Origin: Latrodectus hesperus
Lineage: Eukaryota; Arthropoda; Arachnida; Araneae; Theridiidae
DNA: 64,000 bases
Direction: 5' to 3'
NCBI GenBank assembly: GCA_037975125.1
Contig: CM075862.1
Coordinates: 40,638,024-40,702,023 of the forward strand
Position 1 is the first letter of the stretch; each line of letters begins with the position of its first letter. The position numbers and the translations under genes were made by a program. The notes under the pieces are model-generated. The model did no database searches. It was not told the DNA's origin and worked only from the letters and a program-made list of their open reading frames with translations. This document shows positions 60,401 to 64,000 of this stretch, piece after piece.

Positions 60401-62470
60401 TGGCTTAAAAAATTAATCTTATTTATACATTCAAATTTTGATTAATGCAAGTGTATTCAAGCCATATTAAAACCACTTTTCATTTTAACTCCAGAGTTAA
60501 AAAAAAACTATAGATATGTATACCTAGAAAATATTATCAAGAAGGATTTTTTAAATTTGTTTTATGAGAGGCTCTAGCTTAGATTAAAAGACATTCTCCT
60601 CTTTTTTTTTCACATCCAAATTGTTTGGAAATTAAAAACTAATAAATTAGTTCATATAATTCTTCTTAATGGCATCTTTAAGGAAATTGTGTCTTATTAT
60701 ATAAAAATTCTATTTAACACATTACCAAATTTATAACAATAAAATCCTACGTATTTTGTTCCTTTTTGTAAATATACATACATATCTTCTTCAAAATAAT
60801 GACAACCTACTAAATATTAATTTTTGAAAAAACTGTTAAAAAACAAACTGAATGCAATGAATTTTATTCTAAATAAATTTCATTGTTAGATTTAAAAAGT
60901 TTTTGTATTTAAAAATAATTTAGAAACATGAACTTATGAACAAATTACTAAATAAAAATTAATGTATAGAATGAATCCTTTTTTCTGCATTTTTATTGTT
61001 TGTGATTATTTAACTTATGTTCTTAAAAATGCATATGAATTCCACTTTTTTAAGCATATTCTGCAAATTTCCAATTACTCCCTCACATGCCTATACAGTT
61101 AGAAAAAATGTATTAGTATTCATTTTTTTAAAGAAAACATTTACTTCAACACAAATATGAAAACTTACAACAATAATCTCATATTACACTATTTCTTATT
61201 ATGGTACATATGAAACAATTTAATATACTTAGCAACACATATTGTTACAAAAATATAAATGATGATTGTATTTGTATTAAAATATCTCAAACAGATCGGA
61301 AATTCTCACATTTTGGGCAAAAATTACGGTATTTCGACGTGTTGTAGTTTAAAAGCGGATTTCCGAATGATTTGGCGACAGTTGGTGAGAAATAGATACT
61401 TAAGGAAACATCCATCACCTAAGCTCTAGGACCAATATTTTTCGAGATAGCCTAGAAGCTTCCAGAACCTTGGCGAAATTGGTAGATTTCTCCGCCAAGT
61501 CAGGTATAAATACCGCAGCCCGACATGGAAGTCAGTTTTTGTTAAGACAGTCAGTGAGTGAAGACGAATAGTTGCGACTGCTAGTTGTTCTCTGTCTGAG
61601 GTATTTGAGACCTGTGATTGGAAGTTGTTTCTTGTTATATCTGACAAATTGTAGCTGTATAATTGTGATTGTTACAGTGGGAATTTCTTATATCTAGTGG
61701 AATTTTTGCGAATAAAAGTCTTGTGTTCATTAAGTGGTTGCTTTATTCAACTCTCAATCGACACGAACCCGTGAAGCTCAGTACAATATATATGTATTAG
61801 TCTTATGAAAATATTTTCAAAAGATTGATCAAAATATTTTAAACCTATTAAAGTAATTAATTTCATCAAAATTTTATTTTAATTTTACGATTCATTTCAA
61901 AGATCAAAAATTTTTTATGAATATAATAGTTGTCAGATTAAAATTAAAAAATTTGTTTAAAATTATTGTATATTCCTTTGAAAAGTAACAAACTAACTAG
62001 GAAATGATTAAATTTTAAATGTGATACATTATTTCAAATTTAAAAAAATGTTGTATCTTCCTACATTTATTGAATATATTTCCAAAGAACTAATAAAAAA
62101 TTAATAAATTTAAAGTATTAATGAAAAGTCAGAGGTTTGAATTCAATTTTTCATGAATTCTTGATAAATTCAAAAGTTTATTTTAATTTCTTCTCAACAA
62201 ATAGAATTTTTTTTTACAAATAAATTTTAAGACATTTTAATTTTCAAAAAATAAAGTTTAAAAAAATTATTGAATAATTTCCATTTGAAACAATATTTAC
62301 TTACTAGTTGGAGATGTCTTTCTTTGTAAAAGGAATAAAGTTAGATGAGAATCAGCACAAAAACTTAAAAGTCTATCTCCAAGAGCAGATAACTGAAGAA
62401 CTTGAGAATCCATCTTTACAACCCGTACAAATTGATTGTCCAGTTTACTTTCTTGAGGATAAACACGAAT
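30295..62470 (-). CDS. RIC1: RIC1, RAB6A-GEF complex partner (5' partial, 18 exons)
   Basis: Eighteen GT-AG exons join in frame to 890 codons and a TAG stop. The order is 62470-62305, 60043-59936, 58635-58520, 56215-56081, 54765-54663, 54418-54315, 54141-54095, 51959-51835, 47318-47176, 47088-46954, 46276-46240, 45711-45453, 37338-37174, 37080-36962, 35544-35311, 33589-33418, 32924-32736 and 30610-30295. RIC1 with RGP1 is the exchange factor for RAB6A at the Golgi, in retrograde transport. Conserved blocks include [74 protein letters not shown] and LLEAGCLDW; the terminus SSDCLIS resembles the vertebrate end. The N-terminal WD-repeat part (about 560 residues) must lie right of base 64000. Introns are up to 8.1 kb and packed with transposons, which leave all exon frames intact. 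Confidence 0.95.
30611..32735. other. RIC1 intron, nothing recognised
   Basis: AT-rich sequence with a poly(A) run near 32370-32388. No transposon was recognised. Confidence 0.5.
32736..32924 (-). CDS. RIC1: RIC1 exon Q
   Basis: Encodes [20 protein letters not shown] through [12 protein letters not shown], aligning with the vertebrate block LHIFMEAGCLDW...VDRWAS. Acceptor and donor (GTATTT) are in phase with both neighbours. Confidence 0.92.
32925..33417. other. RIC1 intron, nothing recognised
   Basis: AT-rich sequence of 493 bp without repeats or frames. Confidence 0.5.
33418..33589 (-). CDS. RIC1: RIC1 exon P
   Basis: Encodes an acidic stretch including [20 protein letters not shown] and [13 protein letters not shown], corresponding to the vertebrate segment WTMVDENFSTLS...ASKGPHKSQVQLR. 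The donor is GTAAAG. Confidence 0.88.
33590..33680. other. RIC1 intron, left part
   Basis: Intron sequence preceding a Gypsy relic. Confidence 0.4.
33680..34285 (+). pseudogene. Gypsy-type integrase C-terminal relic, antisense in a RIC1 intron
   Basis: Plus-strand frames in order read [20 protein letters not shown], then [20 protein letters not shown], then NGQNLRTC. Further on in other frames come a decayed [15 protein letters not shown] block and [21 protein letters not shown]. This is the integrase end of a Gypsy-like polyprotein: the substrate-binding region, then the terminal element-specific domain. The position expected to carry the catalytic glutamate (family motif NPVERFHR) reads Gln. 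Frameshifts and stops mark it as inactive. No LTRs were found next to it. Confidence 0.75.
34286..35310. other. RIC1 intron, right part
   Basis: Two short open frames (34542-34733, 34983-35228) have no recognised similarity. They may be further Gypsy debris. Confidence 0.35.
35311..35544 (-). CDS. RIC1: RIC1 exon O
   Basis: Encodes a low-conservation Ser/Asn-rich linker ([11 protein letters not shown] ... [10 protein letters not shown]). The acceptor is TTCTTCCAG-like and the donor is GTACTA. It is accepted because both phases (1 and 1) fit the neighbours. Confidence 0.8.
35545..35879. other. RIC1 intron, segment before the repeat
   Basis: AT-rich intron sequence; nothing recognised. Confidence 0.4.
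35880..36505. repeat. Unclassified ~0.6 kb dispersed repeat, copy 1
   Basis: Collinear with 41036-41636 over essentially its whole length. Shared landmarks in order are AAATAAAATAAAAAATA, CTGTTTGGA, TTTAAAA-TATTTGTTT-type stretches, GAAAGAAATGGATTATTTT, CATGCTTTGTTTT, TTGTTCTTGAA or the like, and CAAG-GTT-TGG-GCCAT near the end. No clear coding frame, LTR or tail is visible. Confidence 0.75.
36506..36961. other. RIC1 intron, segment after the repeat
   Basis: AT-rich intron sequence; nothing recognised beyond two short copies of a TTATATGCAGGAA motif. Confidence 0.4.
36962..37080 (-). CDS. RIC1: RIC1 exon N
   Basis: Encodes [25 protein letters not shown], aligning with the vertebrate [22 protein letters not shown]. 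The donor is GTAAGT. Confidence 0.92.
37174..37338 (-). CDS. RIC1: RIC1 exon M
   Basis: Encodes [15 protein letters not shown] and [18 protein letters not shown], one of the best-conserved RIC1 blocks (vertebrate [29 protein letters not shown]). The acceptor is TTTATTTAG and the donor is GTAAGT. Confidence 0.95.
37339..38539. other. RIC1 8.1-kb intron, first part
   Basis: AT-rich sequence. Near 38150-38240 is a less AT-rich patch that may be transposon debris but was not assigned. Confidence 0.4.
38540..38890 (+). pseudogene. mariner transposase relic
   Basis: Plus-strand frames with many stops contain [26 protein letters not shown] and [14 protein letters not shown], then EETHLQF. They are collinear with KIIHEELHMKKV, VPNNLTEHQK, EERVRICKETL and DETYIPF of the mariner in RMI2 intron 2. 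This is an older copy of the same or a close family. Confidence 0.7.
39310..39690 (+). pseudogene. Tc1-like transposase C-terminal relic
   Basis: Plus-strand translation reads [20 protein letters not shown], matching the Tc1 motif WPPQSPDMNIIEHIWD, then a decayed stretch ending [19 protein letters not shown], matching the family terminus (LIESMPRRVAALLRARGG). Several stops are present. Terminal repeats were not found. Confidence 0.7.
39691..41035. other. RIC1 8.1-kb intron, middle part
   Basis: AT-rich intron sequence; nothing recognised. Confidence 0.4.
41036..41636. repeat. Unclassified ~0.6 kb dispersed repeat, copy 2
   Basis: Same orientation and order as the copy at 35880-36505, about 5 kb away in another RIC1 intron. 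Landmarks include AAATAAAATAAAAAATA, CTGTTTGGACCC, TTTTTAATAACTTTTAAAA, GAAAGAAATGGATTATTTT and GCATGCTTTGTTTTTC. The divergence suggests an old family rather than a recent duplication. Confidence 0.75.
42700..43413 (-). pseudogene. LINE ORF2 endonuclease domain (EEP family)
   Basis: A 237-codon open stretch. It holds an IQETFLKP motif with the catalytic glutamate region, [12 protein letters not shown] with the D-x-N pair, and SDHFPLI with the terminal His-acid pair; these are the hallmarks of exonuclease-endonuclease-phosphatase enzymes of LINEs. The frame opens inside the domain, so the true start is upstream in a broken frame. It would nick target DNA to prime reverse transcription, but its RT partner domain has been deleted. 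Confidence 0.85.
44069..44551 (-). pseudogene. LINE ORF1 (Gag-like) N-terminal part
   Basis: Opens with [15 protein letters not shown] and contains [18 protein letters not shown] and [16 protein letters not shown], typical of the RNA-binding N-terminal region of Jockey/CR1 ORF1. Three zinc-knuckle-like cysteine clusters follow just downstream in a shifted frame. ORF1 products coat the element RNA. It is broken by frameshifts after 44069. Confidence 0.75.
45056..45452. other. RIC1 intron between the LINE 5' end and exon L
   Basis: Intron sequence; the exon L donor is at its right end. Nothing else recognised. Confidence 0.4.
45453..45711 (-). CDS. RIC1: RIC1 exon L
   Basis: Encodes a Ser/Thr-rich linker from [15 protein letters not shown] to [10 protein letters not shown]. 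It occupies the place of the vertebrate serine-rich linker before the HARRLL block. The donor is GTGATT. Likely a phosphorylated, disordered region (inference). Confidence 0.85.
46240..46276 (-). CDS. RIC1: RIC1 exon K (37-nt microexon)
   Basis: Encodes [12 protein letters not shown] plus one base, matching the vertebrate HMIRFLKAIG. The acceptor is CTTTTCAG and the donor is GTTGGT. Only 37 nt long, so it is easily missed by automated annotation. Confidence 0.85.
46277..46953. other. RIC1 intron, nothing recognised
   Basis: AT-rich intron of 677 bp. A 78-codon plus-strand frame at 46814-47050 overlaps exon J and is a shadow. Confidence 0.5.
46954..47088 (-). CDS. RIC1: RIC1 exon J
   Basis: Encodes [20 protein letters not shown] and [20 protein letters not shown], near-identical in pattern to the vertebrate [19 protein letters not shown]. 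The donor is GTATGT. Confidence 0.95.
47176..47318 (-). CDS. RIC1: RIC1 exon I
   Basis: Encodes [20 protein letters not shown] and [20 protein letters not shown] followed by GNPKNLFQ. This is the most conserved RIC1 block in the window. The acceptor is TCTATGCAG and the donor is GTCAGT. Confidence 0.96.
47319..47640. other. RIC1 intron, first part
   Basis: AT-rich intron sequence; nothing recognised. Confidence 0.4.
47641..47960 (+). mobile_element. SINE family B, copy 2
   Basis: Collinear with 13868-14190: CCATGTTGGTTAGGATAT in the head, GAGTTTGAATCC as the B-box region, GTGTTCACTAAAGG, ACAATGTCCT and CTAGCTGGTAGA further on. Moderately diverged; ends are approximate. Confidence 0.7.
48621..48660 (+). 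mobile_element. Possible hAT-type terminal sequence
   Basis: CAGGCGTGGATAGACTTTTT resembles the terminal repeat of Zaphod/Charlie-like hAT elements (CAGGGGTGGGCAAACTTTTT). No matching opposite end or transposase was recognised. Confidence 0.3.
48661..51059. other. RIC1 intron, middle part
   Basis: AT-rich sequence. A patch at 50868-50960 (GGTGGGAATCTAATCC) may be a decayed SINE. Nothing else recognised. Confidence 0.4.
51060..51205 (-). mobile_element. SINE family A copy, partial
   Basis: The complement strand carries the family A order: a tRNA-like head remnant near 51190, then the ACTGTAGATCCTGGTTTAAT block, then the AAAAAATGGTCATTGAGCTA end. The head is incomplete and diverged. Confidence 0.7.
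51206..51834. other. RIC1 intron, last part
   Basis: Intron sequence; nothing recognised. Confidence 0.4.
51835..51959 (-). CDS. RIC1: RIC1 exon H
   Basis: Encodes [20 protein letters not shown] and [20 protein letters not shown], aligning with the vertebrate [28 protein letters not shown]. The donor is GTATTT. Confidence 0.95.
52105..53485 (+). mobile_element. Tc1-like transposon with terminal inverted repeats
   Basis: The left end (52111-52150, CACTGCCCAACACTGAAAAG onward) and the right end (53432-53478, complement) match as imperfect inverted repeats with AATTAAT outside each, consistent with TA target duplication. The plus-strand interior shows the Tc1 order in broken frames: [20 protein letters not shown], then [17 protein letters not shown], then [19 protein letters not shown], then a decayed catalytic end and [12 protein letters not shown]. 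Stops and frameshifts show it is inactive. It lies in a RIC1 intron, antisense to the gene. Confidence 0.85.
53486..54094. other. RIC1 intron after the Tc1 element
   Basis: AT-rich intron sequence; nothing recognised. Confidence 0.4.
54095..54141 (-). CDS. RIC1: RIC1 exon G (47 nt)
   Basis: Encodes [15 protein letters not shown] plus two bases, matching the vertebrate [15 protein letters not shown]. The acceptor is TTTTTCAG and the donor is GTAAGT. Confidence 0.93.
54315..54418 (-). CDS. RIC1: RIC1 exon F
   Basis: Encodes [20 protein letters not shown] and HPFCIVSRT, matching AVLFEDALVLGAVNDT and PFCVVERT. The donor is GTATGT. Confidence 0.93.
54447..54494. repeat. (TA)n microsatellite in a RIC1 intron
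   Basis: About 24 TA units just upstream of the exon F acceptor on the minus strand. Likely length-variable; its closeness (about 30 nt) to the splice acceptor could influence splicing (inference). Confidence 0.9.
54663..54765 (-). CDS. RIC1: RIC1 exon E
   Basis: Encodes [20 protein letters not shown] and [14 protein letters not shown], matching [32 protein letters not shown] in pattern. The donor is GTATGC. Confidence 0.95.
54766..56080. other. RIC1 intron, nothing recognised
   Basis: AT-rich intron of 1315 bp; no repeat or believable frame. Confidence 0.5.
56081..56215 (-). CDS. RIC1: RIC1 exon D
   Basis: Encodes [20 protein letters not shown] and [14 protein letters not shown], matching VLAQSVENVW and EALWLSCGGAGMK. 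The donor is GTAGGT. Confidence 0.93.
56216..58229. other. RIC1 intron, first part
   Basis: AT-rich intron sequence; nothing recognised before the SINE. Confidence 0.4.
58230..58405 (-). mobile_element. SINE family A copy, nearly full length
   Basis: The complement matches the copy at 593-772 closely: head GCCGAGCTGGCAGCCGAATG, B box GGTTCGAATCCCACC, then the GTAGTGGTTCGGAATCCACT block and the TGAGCGACAAACAAAC end. It is one of the least diverged copies. The target duplication was not resolved. Confidence 0.9.
58520..58635 (-). CDS. RIC1: RIC1 exon C
   Basis: Encodes [20 protein letters not shown] followed by [18 protein letters not shown], matching the vertebrate GAESIMLNLAGQLIMMQRD. The donor GTTTTA is weak, so the 3' boundary is less certain, but the phase fits. 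Confidence 0.85.
58636..59363. other. RIC1 intron, first part
   Basis: AT-rich intron sequence; nothing recognised. Confidence 0.4.
59364..59545 (-). mobile_element. SINE family A copy, diverged
   Basis: The complement follows the family A order with a decayed B box (GGATTCAAATAACC) and a recognisable AGTGATTCAGAATCCACTTT block. Ends are approximate. Confidence 0.8.
59936..60043 (-). CDS. RIC1: RIC1 exon B
   Basis: Encodes [20 protein letters not shown] and [15 protein letters not shown], matching IPHPFLVVSVTLTSVRTETG. The acceptor is TGTTGCAG and the donor is GTACTT. Confidence 0.9.
60044..61238. other. RIC1 intron, first part
   Basis: AT-rich intron sequence; nothing recognised. Confidence 0.4.
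61243..61785. mobile_element. Solo LTR (Gypsy-like) with ATAT target duplication
   Basis: A 543-bp segment begins TGTTACAA and ends GTACA, flanked by ATAT at 61239-61242 and 61786-61789. It is visibly less AT-rich than its surroundings. It contains TATAAATA at 61505-61512 and AATAAA at 61711-61716, in the spacing expected of U3, R and U5 read on the plus strand. No internal coding region is present on either side, so LTR-LTR recombination left a solo LTR. The superfamily is inferred from the short duplication and TG...CA ends. Confidence 0.8.
61790..62304. other. RIC1 intron, last part
   Basis: AT-rich intron sequence; nothing recognised. Confidence 0.4.
62305..62470 (-). CDS. RIC1: RIC1 exon A (first exon inside the window)
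   Basis: Encodes [20 protein letters not shown] and [20 protein letters not shown], matching LRVYLRTSNLDNAF and FRADCSICLYSIERK of vertebrate RIC1. The acceptor is TTGCCTTTTAG and the donor is GTAAGT. The preceding exon is beyond base 64000. Confidence 0.9.
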
Positions 62471-62788
62471 CTAAAAGGCAACACGAAAATATAAAAAGCC
62501 TATAATAGATTTAAAAATGTGTGTAAAACTTTAAAATAAATATTTTAAGCATAAATTCATTACACAGGAAAATAAATACAATAGAAGAACATTAATAAAT
62601 TAGTAAAAAATTCAGAATAAAGAAAGAAAATTAATTATAATTAATTAAAATGTGATTTAAAAGCTTAAAATAAATTACAAATTAAAATGATTAAAATATA
62701 TTAATAAGCAAATAGAATGGTCATATTTAACTTAAAATATTTTCATTATATTTAAGGACAGTTTTTAAATGCGTTTGGATAGGTTAAT
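62471..62788. other. RIC1 intron, nothing recognised
   Basis: AT-rich sequence upstream of exon A. Confidence 0.4.
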
Positions 62789-62960
62789 TGGTTTGTTTGT
62801 CATTGGGCAGTCATTTTTGTATATAAAGGTTGAATAGACTGGGACTTGAAATTTAAAGCAGATTTCAAACAATTATAAACATCCAAGCATGATGAGAGAA
62901 TCGAACATTTGAATTGTTGAATGAGAAAATAGAGTTGACAATTTGCTGAGTAATATGCCA
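62789..62960 (-). mobile_element. SINE family A copy, old
   Basis: The complement keeps the family order (decayed head, GTTCGATTCTC B-box remnant, AATTGTTTGAAATCTGC block, AGTCCCAGTCTATTCAACC block, ATGACAAACAAACC end) with many substitutions. Confidence 0.7.
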
Positions 62961-63525
62961 TTTTATTAATGGGATAGTTTTTATATAATAGAATCAACAT
63001 TTATTTATTAAAAATTTATTTTGTACTGGATTTTGCTACAATATTAATTTCTGGCAGACAAATATCAACCATGTTAGTAAATTTTTACATTGAAAAATTT
63101 TTATATTCATATATTTAATCATTAATTATCATTTATTTTTGATAGAAGACGAAAATTATATAATAAATAAAGAACAATTTACTTGAAAATATAAGATAAT
63201 TTTTCACAGTGAGAAATAAAAGAAGTATTTTATTTCATTATAAATACAACATATTTAAATAATAAGTATTTATTTTTCATCTAAAAGGCTTAAGATATGT
63301 TCCAGAAAAAACAAAAACAAAAAAATTATGCATATTGTGCAGGAAATTAAAATTTTTAAAATATTAATAAATATTTTAAAAATGCCTTTTATAACAAAAT
63401 TTTTCTTCTACATATAAATGAAGAAGAAAATAATATTGCATCTTGCAATATTTTTCAAAATGGATTAAAAGATGAAGGAATGCAAATCATTTAAATTTTA
63501 CCAATTTGCTAAAATACACATATCA
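62961..63525. other. RIC1 intron, nothing recognised
   Basis: AT-rich intron sequence; no repeat or frame recognised. Confidence 0.4.
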
Positions 63526-63527
63526 AA

Positions 63528-64000
63528 TATACGGTATTTATGCGAATCTAATGCGCCATCGAATCTAATGCGCATCCACATTTTAAAACTTTAAATAATA
63601 AAAAAATTGTTTGTCTGCAAATGTAAAGCGCATCAATGGTATGAGGAATTTATTGAATCTTATTTTATACAATAATGGATTTGTATATAAACTATCAATC
63701 AATGGTATGATAATTTTATTTAAATTTAGATATCATATTTTATACAACAATGGATTTATACATAAAGTAGCAGAACATAGAATTAACCTATTAGTGGGCT
63801 ATTGTTATGTGAAACAAACATTGTTAATTACCACTACCGTATATTCGTTCCCGATCATAAAATATGAACATGAAATAAATCGTAACATTTCCATCTAGTT
63901 AACAGTTTCTACAATCAGTGATTAATAATAAACGTCTTTATCCCCTAATGTTTCCATCACTGGAATCCTCACAGCGCTCTTCCTCAGAGGCAGATTCATT
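63528..64000 (-). mobile_element. Possible pogo/Tigger-like DNA transposon, 3' part, cut by the window edge
   Basis: The left end at about 63528 (ATACGGTATTTATGCGAATC) is followed by two copies of GAATCTAATGCGC (63544-63556, 63561-63573), a layout seen in some pogo-like terminal regions. A minus-strand frame enters from base 64000 and stops at 63938, giving an acidic tail NESASEEERCEDSSDGNIRG typical of CENPB/Tigger-type transposase C-termini. The transposase body would lie beyond the window. It could instead be an exon of another gene. Confidence 0.35.

Noticed and set aside
61426..61647. 73-codon minus-strand frame
   Set aside because: It sits inside the solo LTR, antisense to its promoter motifs, and lacks conserved features.
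63611..63898. 95-codon plus-strand frame
   Set aside because: Composed of a repeated YNNGF-type unit within the non-coding end of a possible DNA transposon; no similarity recognised.
1..64000. CRISPR array, operon or prokaryotic system
   Set aside because: No regularly spaced repeats; spliced eukaryotic genes with GT-AG introns and eukaryotic transposons fill the window.

Overview
This is AT-rich eukaryotic DNA with spliced genes and many transposon fossils. The transposon mix (Tc1, mariner, CR1/Jockey-like and R1-like LINEs, tRNA-derived SINEs, Gypsy) and the protein divergence fit an arthropod, most likely a spider. The spider assignment is inference from the look of the repeats; no search was run.

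Three conserved genes are supported. (1) RMI2, plus strand, three exons at 7813-7977, 11704-11806 and 17176-17324, rebuilt here from splice sites and codon phase into a 138-residue OB-fold protein of the BLM-TOP3A-RMI dissolvasome. (2) VWA8, plus strand, 17403-22868, a single 1821-codon open frame that starts only 78 nt after the RMI2 stop codon; it encodes a mitochondrial protein with three AAA-type ATPase modules and a C-terminal VWA domain. (3) RIC1, minus strand, the last 18 exons (30295-62470, 890 codons plus a stop), the Golgi RAB6A exchange factor subunit; its 5' exons lie beyond the right edge. VWA8 and RIC1 converge on a gene-poor spacer of about 7.4 kb.

Region by region: 1-7.8 kb is repeat-rich DNA upstream of RMI2 (a SINE with perfect target duplications, mariner and Tc1 fossils). 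7.8-17.3 kb is RMI2; its second intron holds a mariner with terminal inverted repeats, a 61-bp LINE tail, a second kind of SINE, a 5'-truncated LINE and another SINE. 17.4-22.9 kb is VWA8. 23-30.3 kb is intergenic, with an internally deleted LINE flanked by a perfect 12-bp target duplication and a small foldback element. 30.3-62.5 kb is RIC1; its introns hold a Gypsy integrase relic, two copies of an unclassified ~0.6 kb repeat, Tc1/mariner relics, a deleted Jockey-like LINE, a Tc1 with terminal repeats, SINEs and a solo LTR. The right edge carries what may be the end of a pogo/Tigger-like element.

The genes do not form an obvious pathway: RMI2 acts in nuclear recombination, VWA8 in mitochondria, RIC1 at the Golgi. 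The most unusual biology is the intronless VWA8 abutting the last RMI2 exon, with no canonical poly(A) signal between them and a possible splice acceptor 8 nt before the VWA8 ATG. This suggests linked transcription or an old retrogene. I found no CRISPR array, no functional tRNA or rRNA gene, and no clearly new enzymatic system.
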